Below, piece by piece: positions 1 to 7,508 of a stretch of DNA of 64,000 nt (position 1 is its first letter; each line of letters starts with the position of its first letter). The notes beneath the pieces were generated by a model, which made no database searches, was not told the DNA's origin, and saw only the letters and a program-made list of their open reading frames with translations. The stretch is from assembly GCA_947628305.1 (NCBI GenBank), contig CANQZG010000002.1, positions 235,629 to 299,628 on the forward strand, in the 5' to 3' direction. The position numbers and the translations under genes were made by a program. The DNA is from an uncultured Muribaculaceae bacterium. Its GTDB lineage: Bacteria > Bacteroidota > Bacteroidia > Bacteroidales > Muribaculaceae.

Positions 1-583
1 ACGGGGATAATGCGGTCTCATGGTGTCCGATGACTGATATATCGTTTTCCGACACGACAGCTTTCATCACAAGTCCCTTGGCTCGTAACATGGCATTGAT
101 ATCGGGGATGTCAGGTAGGTCGGGAGGGGATGTTGTCGTCTTGGCTGTGGCCGGGAATGTTATATCGTGGCCCGGTATAAAGGCATCGCTTGCGGCCGGG
201 ATTAAGACCAGGGCCGGGAATGACGGTACGCGGGATTGCCCTATAGAGTCTATTCTGACGGTTAATTGTTGCCATCCGTTGCCTTTCACCGGGGATACGG
301 CGGTGACAGTGCCTTGGAAACGATGTGTCTCGTCATTGAAAATGTCAGTAGGCGGTAAGGTCGGTTGTGACAGGCGCGCGATGAAATATCCGGCAAGCAT
401 TACTATCCCTGCAGTGGCTATGACTGAACGACGTACCGCCATCCCTGCGGTGACGATTGCCAAAGGAAGTGCGAGAAACCATGGCGACAGGATGAAAGTG
501 GCGGCCACGATACCTGCCATTAACATTATCGCGGGCGTCAGTAACGGAATGTGGGGAAGATGACGCTTTTGAGGGGTGTACAT
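1..583 (-). CDS. comEC: ComEC/Rec2-type DNA-uptake channel, N-terminal part (cut by window edge)
   Basis: The minus-strand frame stays open from an ATG at 583 to the window edge, giving 194 residues. Residues about 10-70 hold hydrophobic segments, among them one reading LLTPAIMLMAGIVAATF, followed by a soluble beta-rich stretch containing GTVTAVSPVKGNGWQ and PGHDITFPA. This matches the N-terminal layout of ComEC/Rec2 (the DUF4131 region, an OB-like domain after two or three membrane helices). ComEC forms the inner-membrane channel that brings single-stranded DNA into the cytoplasm during transformation. The competence and metallo-beta-lactamase domains would lie outside the window, so the call rests on the N-terminus only. 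The start lies 12 bp downstream of the aroE stop, so the two are probably co-transcribed. The plus-strand frame covering 30-563 is a shadow. Confidence 0.68.
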   Translation of the reverse strand, partial: MYTPQKRHLPHIPLLTPAIMLMAGIVAATFILSPWFLALPLAIVTAGMAVRRSVIATAGIVMLAGYFIARLSQPTLPPTDIFNDETHRFQGTVTAVSPVKGNGWQQLTVRIDSIGQSRVPSFPALVLIPAASDAFIPGHDITFPATAKTTTSPPDLPDIPDINAMLRAKGLVMKAVVSENDISVIGHHETALSP

Positions 584-595
584 CGGTACCGCCCG

Positions 596-1357
596 TTAGG
601 AATTCCATATATTCCACGCCGCGAATGCCTGCAAAAGAAGCATCTCGAGACCGTTCTTGGTCTCTGCCCCTTGAGTGGAGGCCCGTTTCAGGAATAGTGT
701 CATGTCGGGGTTATACAACAGGTCGTAGCATAGATGGGACGGTGTCAGGCATTCGTATGGTATATCGGGGGCTTCGTCCACATGAGGGTACATACCCAGG
801 GGGGTCGTGTTTACTATGACGAGGTGGCTTTCCATTATTTCCGGAGTCAGGTCGGCGTAGGTTATCACTCCCTCGCGAGGGGTGCGTGAGACGGCCTGTG
901 TCTCTATGCCGAGATTTTTGAGACCTTGGATGACGGCACGGGCCGCCCCCCCGGTTCCCAACACGAGTGCGTGCCGCATCTTCGGGGTCAATAGTGGCTC
1001 GATTGAATCGGTGAATCCGATAATGTCGCTGTTGTACCCTTTGAGTTTGAAGTCGTTGTCGCGTGTGCCACGTATGATTTTTATGACATTCACCGCACCT
1101 ATTTTTTCGGCGTCCGGGTCGATTTCATCAAGATAGGGGATTACTTGTTGTTTGTATGGTATGGTGACATTTAGTCCCGCCAAGTCGGGGTGCTCGGCAA
1201 GTATCTCCATGAGGTCGCCTATGTCGGGTATCTCAAAGTTAATGTAGGATGAGTCGATTCCCTCTGCCTCAAACTTCTGGTTGAAGTAATTTTGTGAGAA
1301 CGAGTGCCCGAGCGGATAGCCTATGAGACCGAACAAACGACGATTATTTGATGCCAT
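596..1357 (-). CDS. aroE: shikimate dehydrogenase
   Basis: Reduces 3-dehydroshikimate to shikimate with NADPH in the chorismate pathway, in the cytosol. The 253 residues fit the family length. The N-terminal substrate domain shows the shikimate-binding serines in GHSFSQ (S19, S21) and the catalytic lysine in NVTIPYK (K69). The Rossmann domain has the dinucleotide loop GTGGAARAV near residue 134, and late in the protein NGLEMLLLQA contains the usual conserved Gln. A consensus promoter lies upstream on the minus strand (1392-1422), giving a leader of roughly 30 nt. comEC follows after 12 bp. Nothing is missing or truncated. Confidence 0.96.
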   Translation of the reverse strand: MASNNRRLFGLIGYPLGHSFSQNYFNQKFEAEGIDSSYINFEIPDIGDLMEILAEHPDLAGLNVTIPYKQQVIPYLDEIDPDAEKIGAVNVIKIIRGTRDNDFKLKGYNSDIIGFTDSIEPLLTPKMRHALVLGTGGAARAVIQGLKNLGIETQAVSRTPREGVITYADLTPEIMESHLVIVNTTPLGMYPHVDEAPDIPYECLTPSHLCYDLLYNPDMTLFLKRASTQGAETKNGLEMLLLQAFAAWNIWNS

Positions 1358-1391
1358 ACTCTTAAAAAATCTATATGATGCTTAATCGATG

Positions 1392-1422
1392 CAAATTTAA
1401 TGAAGAAATGTTGACGATACAA
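1392..1422 (-). promoter_or_regulatory. Bacteroidetes-type promoter for aroE
   Basis: On the minus strand a -33 TTG (1420-1422) is followed after exactly 20 nt by the -7 box TAAATTTG (1392-1399), matching TAnnTTTG. It faces aroE and is back to back with the plus-strand promoter at 1442-1472, so the intergenic region serves two divergent genes. Confidence 0.7.
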
Positions 1423-1441
1423 GTGATATGGAGACAAAATA

Positions 1442-1472
1442 TTGTAGATAATTTATTGTTTGGGTAATTTTG
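1442..1472 (+). promoter_or_regulatory. Bacteroidetes-type promoter for the membrane protein at 1492
   Basis: A -33 TTG (1442-1444), a spacer of 20 nt and the -7 box TAATTTTG (1465-1472) lie 19 nt upstream of the ATG at 1492. The predicted leader is therefore very short. Confidence 0.7.
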
Positions 1473-1491
1473 TGGTTAAATTTTTCATGAA

Positions 1492-2031
1492 ATGAAATTC
1501 AGGCCTGTTCTTTTCGTTGTAATGGTGTTTGCCACCATGTTCGTGGGCGGTATGTGGGTTGTGTTATATCATGACACGATGGTTCAATGGTGGGTTCCGG
1601 TAGGTGTCGGTGCTTTCCTCGGGGTGTTGTCATGGCCGTTGACACGACGTGTATGGCCACGGGTGACGGGGACATGCAGGGGCATTATAAATTACCCATG
1701 CAATCTGCTGTTGGTGGGCGTTGTTACGTCGGCATTGTTCCTCGGTATCAATTACTGGGGGGCGTCGCCATCTTCCGCCGAGACCATAGAGACAACGGTC
1801 TACGGGAAATATCGTAAGCAACATACACGTTACCGCAGGTTAAACCGTCGCACTCGTGTGGCCGACGGATATTGGTATTCCTACAGGATTGTCATCGGAC
1901 TTCCCGACGGACGGGAAAAGGAGATTGAGGTGCCGTTGTCGGAATATAACCATATCAAGACCGGGTCAAGGCATGAATTGACAGTACAACAGGGTGCTTT
2001 TGGCTTTAATGTAATCAAGGATTTCAAATAG
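1492..2031 (+). CDS. small membrane protein of unknown function
   Basis: I do not recognise the family. The 179-residue protein has three likely membrane segments: residues about 5-25 (VLFVVMVFATMFVGGMWVVL), about 32-48 (VPVGVGAFLGVLSWPL), and about 68-88 (LLLVGVVTSALFLGINY). A soluble C-terminal half follows, rich in Tyr and Arg, with YGKYRKQHTRYRR and a beta-rich end (SYRIVIGLPDGREKEIEVPLSEY). The layout recalls DUF3592-like membrane proteins with an extracytoplasmic domain, but that is only a resemblance. It is a single-gene unit with its own promoter and a palindromic terminator at 2033-2060. Confidence 0.75.
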   Translation: MKFRPVLFVVMVFATMFVGGMWVVLYHDTMVQWWVPVGVGAFLGVLSWPLTRRVWPRVTGTCRGIINYPCNLLLVGVVTSALFLGINYWGASPSSAETIETTVYGKYRKQHTRYRRLNRRTRVADGYWYSYRIVIGLPDGREKEIEVPLSEYNHIKTGSRHELTVQQGAFGFNVIKDFK

Positions 2032-2032
2032 G

Positions 2033-2060
2033 AAACGGGACGCATCAATGCGTCCCGTTT
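2033..2060 (+). terminator. palindromic hairpin between convergent genes
   Basis: A perfect 13-bp stem (AAACGGGACGCAT with its complement, two-base gap) lies one base after the stop of the plus-strand gene and 25 bp from the end of the M48 protease gene. It lacks a long T tract but is placed to stop transcription from both sides. Confidence 0.7.
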
Positions 2061-2084
2061 CATTGTGTCTATATGGTGGGTGGA

Positions 2085-2885
2085 TTATTTTGCCTCCGGG
2101 AGTGTTATGCCGTCATCCGTTGCGCGTTTTTCCATGCGCTTGATGCGTGCATCAATGTCGGGATGGGTCGAGAAAAGCTGATTGATTTTGTTGTTGCCTT
2201 TTGACCCGGCTTCCTCTTGAAGCGATTTCAGCTTGCGAAATGAAAGTGCCATCGCCCCGGGATTTTTACCCGCCTTCTTTAGGAATTCGTAGCCGTAGTC
2301 ATCGGCGGCGCGTTCCTGTTTTTGGGAATAGTTGGCTGTTACAAGGGCCTGTCCAAGGTCTCCGAGTTGTGAGTCAGTGAGTGCGGCGACCTTGCCGTTG
2401 GATGCGGAGAGACCGTCCTTTAACGCCGATGTCAGCAATGCCGTGCGGAATCCTTTCTTGGAGTCTTTGTGGGCGACATGACCTATTTCATGTCCTATGA
2501 CCCCTAAAAGTTCATCGTCTGACATGATGTCCATCAGCGATGAGAAGACGCGGACACTGCCGTCGGCACATGCGAAGGCGTTGACATCGACCACGTCATA
2601 CACCTTGAAATTCAAAGGAATCCCCTCGACCGATGTCAGTCCTTGTGTCAGTTTCTCCAGACGTTTGGTATAGGGACTGTTGGCATCGGTGACAGGGTTG
2701 TGCTTGTCCATCCAGTCGATGTACTCCTTGACGTAAGCGGCCATTTGCTCGTCGGTCAGTGTCACAGCTTTGGCGGTGTTGGCAAGAGCACCGGCTGCCT
2801 TTTTAAGGTTGAATTGAGCCATTACAGGGGTGACAGAAAACAGACATGTCACCAGGACTAAAATTTTTGCAAATTTAATGTTCAT
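2085..2885 (-). CDS. periplasmic M48-family zinc metalloprotease
   Basis: A secreted zinc endopeptidase of the M48 group (BepA/LoiP-like). The N-terminus is a signal peptide, with a hydrophobic run ending VMAQ (cleavage likely near residue 23). The zinc site is HEIGH at residues 132-136, and the third ligand is the Glu of ERAADDYGYEF at 191. The C-terminal STHPDIDARIKRME segment is the usual STHP motif of M48 proteases. The 266-residue length fits a stand-alone catalytic domain without TPR repeats. Such proteins are linked to outer-membrane quality control; the substrate cannot be read here. It lies 42 bp downstream of the LuxR-type regulator, possibly in the same transcript. Confidence 0.92.
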   Translation of the reverse strand: MNIKFAKILVLVTCLFSVTPVMAQFNLKKAAGALANTAKAVTLTDEQMAAYVKEYIDWMDKHNPVTDANSPYTKRLEKLTQGLTSVEGIPLNFKVYDVVDVNAFACADGSVRVFSSLMDIMSDDELLGVIGHEIGHVAHKDSKKGFRTALLTSALKDGLSASNGKVAALTDSQLGDLGQALVTANYSQKQERAADDYGYEFLKKAGKNPGAMALSFRKLKSLQEEAGSKGNNKINQLFSTHPDIDARIKRMEKRATDDGITLPEAK

Positions 2886-2927
2886 GAATTCTATTACTTT
2901 TATGGTTGATTAATGATTACTAATGTG

Positions 2928-3485
2928 TCAAATGCCGCAGTCGGAGATATAGCCGTTCATCATGGCGTAGACGGCGAGTCCCGACGTACTTTTGATTCCG
3001 AGTTTCGCGGTTATGTTCTTTCGGTGGGAGAGGACTGTATGGATGCTTATGTTCAGTATGTCGGCGATTTCCTTGTTTATATGCCCGCGTGCGACAAGTC
3101 GCAGCACTTCGATTTCGCGTTGCGACAGTTCGCCGCGGTTGTCGCTCGCCACGTTTTCTTTCAGTTCTGATATTATACGGTCAAGGGTCTCGATAATGGA
3201 TTCTATGTCAATCGTGGGGTCAATGGCGGGAAGTGAATCGTTTGCGGCGGATGAGATTACGACTGTGCGTTTGCGGCGTGGCGTAAAAAAGTCGCACGCC
3301 GCGGTGAATATCTCGGGTGTGACAAAAATCAATGCCTGTTCCGATGGATTGTTAGATTCAGTTGTACGTCCGGGCATGGTATCGCACATATTCACCTGTA
3401 GGCCGAAGTTGGTGTGGAGGATGTGTTTCAACCCCGCACTTCTAAGCCTGTCGCGGTCATATATGATTGCTTCGGGGATGGTCAT
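2928..3485 (-). CDS. LuxR-family DNA-binding regulator with a degenerate receiver-like N-terminus
   Basis: The C-terminal third (about residues 118-170) is a clear LuxR/FixJ helix-turn-helix: ELSQREIEVLRLVARGH, then NKEIADILNISIHTVLSHRKNI. The N-terminal 110 residues resemble a receiver (DRDRLRSAGLKHIL, ALIFVTPEIF) but show no obvious phospho-acceptor Asp, so classical phosphorylation is unlikely. Its ATG overlaps the stop of the upstream RIC-like gene by 4 bp, implying translational coupling. Inference: the upstream protein senses something and this one binds DNA. A NarL-like regulator of a nearby or distant operon is the alternative. Confidence 0.85.
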   Translation of the reverse strand: MTIPEAIIYDRDRLRSAGLKHILHTNFGLQVNMCDTMPGRTTESNNPSEQALIFVTPEIFTAACDFFTPRRKRTVVISSAANDSLPAIDPTIDIESIIETLDRIISELKENVASDNRGELSQREIEVLRLVARGHINKEIADILNISIHTVLSHRKNITAKLGIKSTSGLAVYAMMNGYISDCGI

Positions 3486-4138
3486 TGGTCATTCCTCTTA
3501 TATTGACCCAATAGGATGCGGTCGCGTATTCGGTTGTTTTTCCTGATATCGTTCTCGAGGGTTATGATTGCAACAATCACCGCGTAGGCGAGGTTTAGGT
3601 CATAATTCCCTGTTAGGTGGATGATGAACATGTTCTTGAGGTCGGTGAGCATCTCGGCTACCGGGGATTGGGAGAAAAGTCCGGTGTCATCGATTTCCTT
3701 GCCTTCCAACAGGGTGGGGAACAATTGTTGTGCGTCCTGCTCGATATTCACAAGAAGCTGTTTTTTCACGCTTTCAAAAAAGCGTCTCATCAACGACAGG
3801 TTGCTGTTGTCGCTTGATGTGTGTAACAGTGCGTCAAAGTGTCGTTCTATGTTGGGTATCTGGAATCGGGTATAATAATTGTGGGTCTTTGTCAGATAGT
3901 CCACGATAGTCGATACCTGGACGCTTTTCAATGCCTGTTCGGGGAAATACTCGTCATCGGAGTATGTGTTTATTATCGATAAAAGGAAATCGGGGTCGAG
4001 CCTGTGACTGTCGCTCGTCTCGCGCAAGGTCATGTCGCCGGTCCCGAGTGTTATGCCGAAACGGTTCAGCACCGGGATTATGGAAGGCTCTTTGATTACT
4101 ATTTCGCTTAGTCTTACGTCTGGATTGAAATGTGGCAT
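3482..4138 (-). CDS. RIC/ScdA-like (DUF542 plus hemerythrin-like fold) protein
   Basis: The N-terminus (about residues 8-70, VRLSEIVIKEPSIIPVLNRFGITLG) resembles the ScdA/YtfE N-terminal DUF542 domain, although the usual CCGG is replaced by GTGD. The rest is helical with His86, His100, His105, the LFP motif at 139-141 and His174, in hemerythrin-like spacing. In YtfE/RIC a His and a Glu precede LFP as iron ligands; here those places appear to hold Asn131 and Asp135, so the di-iron site may be incomplete. Family members repair nitrosative or oxidative damage to iron centres. It overlaps the LuxR gene by 4 bp. Repeat element copy 1 begins 13 bp upstream of its start. Confidence 0.65.
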   Translation of the reverse strand: MPHFNPDVRLSEIVIKEPSIIPVLNRFGITLGTGDMTLRETSDSHRLDPDFLLSIINTYSDDEYFPEQALKSVQVSTIVDYLTKTHNYYTRFQIPNIERHFDALLHTSSDNSNLSLMRRFFESVKKQLLVNIEQDAQQLFPTLLEGKEIDDTGLFSQSPVAEMLTDLKNMFIIHLTGNYDLNLAYAVIVAIITLENDIRKNNRIRDRILLGQYKRNDQ

Positions 4139-4150
4139 GAATGATGGTTT

Positions 4151-4462
4151 TAAGAGTATGTTGAGATTTAACAGTTAGAAATTTTTATGCGGAGTCTTGA
4201 GATGATTTTGTTCATGCAGCCGAGGGAGTGATGCGGGCATCATGACCGAGGCAAAGGGATAAAAGCATCCAAGAGACCGCAGATATGACTCCTTGACAGC
4301 ATCTTCCGGCCATTTCCGTGTCTCTCGCTCGTCATGTATCTCGATACAACCACGCAAGTGCTCGCGTGTGGGCTTGACCCACCGCACTCCTCGCTCGGAG
4401 ACTCGGAACTGCCTCGAAATCTGCCTATAAAAATTCGACTGTTAAAACTCAACATACTCTAA
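4151..4462. repeat. dispersed foldback element, copy 1 (about 312 bp)
   Basis: Fills most of the gap between fau and the RIC-like gene. Its ends form an imperfect terminal inverted repeat of about 45 bp: the left end reads TAAGAGTATGTTGAG and the right end, reversed, reads TAGAGTATGTTGAG; both continue into a TTTAACAGT block and then an ATTTTTAT block. The interior carries TGATGCGGGCATCA (4228-4241), a six-bp stem. It is about 85 percent identical by eye to copy 2 at 44951-45226, from which it differs by an extra 38 bp near 4347-4384 made of two small hairpins. Small reading frames inside it are not supported as genes. Confidence 0.85.
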
Positions 4463-4481
4463 ATGTCGTGGACCGGGAGCG

Positions 4482-5042
4482 TCATTGTCGTCGCTGTCCC
4501 GGTGTGACGATATAATGATTTTCGGTTATTACGATGTCAACGGCGATGTCATGGGGCGCGGTGTCGATGTCATCGACGAGCTGGAAATCATATCCCACGC
4601 CTATCTTTGTTGCATCGGAATCGGCGAGCAGCCTGTCATAATAGCCTTTGCCGCGACCGACGCGGTTTCCTTTGCGGTCGTATGCCACCCCGGGGACTAC
4701 AATAAGTTCGATTTTCGATACCGGGGTGATGTCATCGCCCTGCGGCTCCTCGATGTGAAATGAGCCGAGCCTGAGCGATGAACGGTCGTATGGTAGTATG
4801 TCAAGGCCGACACCGTTGACACGTGGCAGATAAAACTTCTTGCTCTTGTGCCATTTATCGATAAATTGTCGCGTGGACAGTTCATCGGGGAGAGAATGGT
4901 ACATCAATATGTGCTCGGCGAGCAGGAACGCCGCTGATTGTTCGAGAAGCGAGAATACTCTTTCGGCAGCCGATTGCCGTTCATTATCTGACAGCAGGGT
5001 CTTGCGTGCCCTGATTTTTCGTCTTATCTCATCCTTGTTCAT
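4482..5042 (-). CDS. fau: 5-formyltetrahydrofolate cyclo-ligase
   Basis: Converts 5-formyl-THF to 5,10-methenyl-THF with ATP, recycling a folate storage form in the cytosol. The family signature is present: GRGKGYYDRLL near residue 125, with the N-terminal basic helix MNKDEIRRKIRARK, MYHSLPDELST and IELIVVPGVAYDRKGNRVG. I place the start at 5042 (186 residues), which opens the canonical N-terminus and lies 10 bp after the S41 protease stop. A longer frame reaching 5195 would overlap that protease and adds a Pro/Arg/Ser-rich, non-homologous stretch. It is the third gene of a dCMP deaminase, protease, fau run. Confidence 0.93.
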   Translation of the reverse strand: MNKDEIRRKIRARKTLLSDNERQSAAERVFSLLEQSAAFLLAEHILMYHSLPDELSTRQFIDKWHKSKKFYLPRVNGVGLDILPYDRSSLRLGSFHIEEPQGDDITPVSKIELIVVPGVAYDRKGNRVGRGKGYYDRLLADSDATKIGVGYDFQLVDDIDTAPHDIAVDIVITENHYIVTPGQRRQ

Positions 5043-5052
5043 CGCTGATACT

Positions 5053-6702
5053 TTATTTTGAAACTCCATCTCGTTTGCCGTCGGGGAGTAGCGGGAATCC
5101 CGCATGTCCTGCCTTGAATTCCTTGAGGGCCTGTTGGACGGCGTTATCGGTGGTGTTATATACCTCGTAGAATGCCGGAGTGGATAAGGCGTCACGGCAA
5201 ATCAAGGCTTTCAGTTGATTAACAATCAGCTTTTGTGAAATGTTTATGTAGTACCATCGCGCCGGTATCTTGTTGCGGGCGGCGAAGTCAGCGAATGATT
5301 GAATCAAAGCATCGTCTGACGGCATCCTGCGCAATACATCGGCGACAGTGCGACATCCCGATAGCGCGACACGGTTGTTGTCACAGTATTCAAAGGCGAA
5401 TTTCTGCAACAGTCCCGCGTTCGCTATATTTATGTAATAGGACGATACCCCGGTGGTGTCGTTGGGGATGAATACATCAGGTATTATGCCGCCTCCTCCA
5501 TAAACGGTGCGTCCCGCCATGGTCGAAAACGCGAGCGAGCGGTCGATTTTGATGCTGTCTGCATTATACAGTTCGCCATGGGAATATCGGTCGAGCAGTT
5601 CATTGTTGTAATCGGTCGAGCCTCCGGGTCGGTATATCTTCTGAATGCATCGTCCCGACGGGGTGTAATACCGTGCTACCGTGAGACGTATCGCGCTACT
5701 GTCAGGCAGCATGGTCTGTTGTTGCACAAGACCTTTGCCGAAAGAGCGACGTCCGAGAATCAATCCGCGGTCGTTGTCCTGTATCGCACCGGCGAAAATT
5801 TCGCTCGCGCTCGCCGAATATTCGTCAATCAGAACAATCAGTTCATCCTCCTGGAACGACCCGCGTCCGTCACTGCCGGTTACGGAGTTGCCTTCCTCGG
5901 TGCGTCCGCGAGTAGCCACGATAAGCCTTTCAGCGGGGAGGAATTCATTGGCCATCAGTATGGCCGGCTCCATAAATCCGCCACCATTCCCGCGCAGGTC
6001 CACGATGAATCTCTTGGCGCCTTTAGATTTTAGTTCGACCATTGATGTCAGGAACTCGCTATAAGTGTTGCGACCAAACTTGTTGACTTTGATGTATCCT
6101 ACTGAAGGTTCGATGATATAGGCGGCATCGATTGATGTCACCGGGATGTCGCCGCGCACCACCTCGTAGGGAAGTATCGAGGCCGATGTCGAGCGTTTGA
6201 TTCCGAGTTTGACAAGCGAGCCTTTCTCGCCGCGCAGGTTTTTCATTACCTTCTCGTTGCTCCAGTTGCGTCCTGATGCGACCGAGTCGTTGATTGTAAC
6301 GATACGGTCGCCGGGAAGCAGTCCGACTTTCTCTGACGGCCCTCCTGACAGCACTTCGAGCACGGTGATGCTGTCATTGAGCATCGTGAATGTGATGCCG
6401 ATACCGCTGAAAGAGCCTTCAAGTTCATCGTTGACACTCTGTAGGTCGGCGGCTGGGATGTATGTCGAGTGTGGGTCAAGGTTGGCGAGGAGCTGGGGGT
6501 AGGTCATCTCGAGGAGACTGTCGATGTTGACTTCATCGACATACTCGTTGCCAATCAGTTCAATGACCGACGATAGTTTGTCATTACCGTTGTTACGGGA
6601 GGTCAAGGAGGTGAATATACGGGCACTCCACATTCCCGCGATAAATGTGAGTGCGATGATGACGGGAAACCAGGTGGAGAGTTTCTTGAGACGGGGGTTC
6701 AT
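5053..6702 (-). CDS. S41 family C-terminal processing peptidase with PDZ domain
   Basis: A membrane-anchored periplasmic serine protease of the CtpA/Tsp type. From the start chosen at 6702 (549 residues) there is an N-terminal membrane segment (about 11-28), a PDZ domain (about 90-170, containing GSFSGIGITF and GLLPGDRIVTIND), then the S41 domain with VDLRGNGGG near 235-242. The catalytic dyad is Ser298 in YSASASEIF and Lys323 in FGKGLVQQ, 25 residues apart as in the family. The longer frame from 6771 would overlap the deaminase stop at 6743 and gives no signal sequence. It is tightly packed with fau downstream. Confidence 0.93.
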   Translation of the reverse strand: MNPRLKKLSTWFPVIIALTFIAGMWSARIFTSLTSRNNGNDKLSSVIELIGNEYVDEVNIDSLLEMTYPQLLANLDPHSTYIPAADLQSVNDELEGSFSGIGITFTMLNDSITVLEVLSGGPSEKVGLLPGDRIVTINDSVASGRNWSNEKVMKNLRGEKGSLVKLGIKRSTSASILPYEVVRGDIPVTSIDAAYIIEPSVGYIKVNKFGRNTYSEFLTSMVELKSKGAKRFIVDLRGNGGGFMEPAILMANEFLPAERLIVATRGRTEEGNSVTGSDGRGSFQEDELIVLIDEYSASASEIFAGAIQDNDRGLILGRRSFGKGLVQQQTMLPDSSAIRLTVARYYTPSGRCIQKIYRPGGSTDYNNELLDRYSHGELYNADSIKIDRSLAFSTMAGRTVYGGGGIIPDVFIPNDTTGVSSYYINIANAGLLQKFAFEYCDNNRVALSGCRTVADVLRRMPSDDALIQSFADFAARNKIPARWYYINISQKLIVNQLKALICRDALSTPAFYEVYNTTDNAVQQALKEFKAGHAGFPLLPDGKRDGVSK

Positions 6703-6742
6703 AATGATGATAGTATGCTTGAATACAGTGAAAAGAGGACTG

Positions 6743-7177
6743 TCATGAATCGATGTCCTCGATGTGTACACACTCGATTCCGGCGCGACGCAGGAGGTCG
6801 ATGCCGTCAGAGATTCGGTAGAACTCGTTGAAGACGACGCGCGTTATCCCCGATTGTATGATGAGTTTGGCGCAGTCAAGGCATGGGGATGCTGTGATAT
6901 ATAATGTCGAGCCGTCGCTGCTGTTGTTGCTCCTGGCCACCTTGGTTATGGCATTGGCTTCGGCATGCAGAACGTATGGCTTGGTGATTCCGGCTTCATC
7001 CTCACACACGTTTTCAAATCCGGCCGGCGTTCCGTTGAAGCCGTCCGATATTATCATTCGGTCCTTTACAAGAATCGCGCCTACCTGCCGTCGCTTGCAG
7101 TAGGAGTTTTCGGCCCAGATGCGAGCCATGCGAAGATAGCGTTTGTCTAACAGTTCTTGTTTGTCAGTCTGTTCCAT
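6743..7177 (-). CDS. deoxycytidylate (dCMP) deaminase family protein
   Basis: A cytosolic zinc enzyme that converts dCMP to dUMP for thymidylate synthesis; ComEB-type proteins are in the same family. The zinc site is complete: His71 and catalytic Glu73 in HAEANA, with Cys99 and Cys102 in PCLDCAK. The N-terminal SYCKRRQVGAILVKD and NGTPAGFENVCED segments are typical of dCMP deaminases. The 144 residues match the family. It is first in an operon and is preceded by promoter repeat array A, which gives a 30-nt leader. Confidence 0.93.
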   Translation of the reverse strand: MEQTDKQELLDKRYLRMARIWAENSYCKRRQVGAILVKDRMIISDGFNGTPAGFENVCEDEAGITKPYVLHAEANAITKVARSNNSSDGSTLYITASPCLDCAKLIIQSGITRVVFNEFYRISDGIDLLRRAGIECVHIEDIDS

Positions 7178-7207
7178 AGTAGATTTTGTCGTTCAAAATG
7201 CGACTCA

Positions 7208-7329
7208 CAAAGATACGAATAAGTCGAATACAAAACCAAACTTGTTTGAGTTTTGTTGAGCGAGAGTATCTTCGGCGTAGCCAAAGATACGAATAAGTCG
7301 AGGGTAAAGCAAAATATTTTAGCTTTGCC
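7208..7329 (-). promoter_or_regulatory. promoter-bearing repeat array A (two units), facing dCMP deaminase
   Basis: Two related units in tandem read toward the deaminase gene. The proximal unit has -7 TATCTTTG (7208-7215) with a TTTG 21 nt upstream. The distal one has TATCTTTG (7282-7289) with TTTG at 7310-7313, exactly 20 nt away. Each unit is preceded by an inverted repeat (an AAACTCAAAC/GTTTGAGTTT-like arm pair, or GGCAAAGC/GCTTTGCC) and carries CGACTTATTCG just before the -7 box. The same unit recurs at 21649-21846, 49373-49456 and 59854-59885. Confidence 0.75.
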
Positions 7330-7508
7330 CCATTATGGCATAATGTAAGATTGTAACAATATTGAAATTGTAACAACTATGTAACATTGGGTTTGTCTTG
7401 TAATTGTTTTATAATTAATTACTTATTAATATTGAAAGTGCAAATGTGAATAATGTTTGTGAAAATAGATGTTAAATAGTAAAATATTGAGTCTTATTTG
7501 TTATATTT
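7330..7508. other. AT-rich gap between divergent genes
   Basis: Very AT-rich DNA between promoter array A and the sigma-factor gene, with no open frame I can support. At its end TATATTTG (7502-7509) is a good -7 box for the plus strand, although no clear -33 box stands at the right distance. Confidence 0.5.

Noticed and set aside
30..563. A 177-codon open frame on the plus strand
   Set aside because: It is the shadow of the minus-strand comEC frame, which has clear membrane segments and runs off the window edge; the plus-strand protein has no recognisable pattern.
4175..4455. Small minus-strand frames of 70-71 codons
   Set aside because: They lie inside foldback element copy 1, and the matching region of copy 2 does not preserve either frame, so they are by-products of the repeat.
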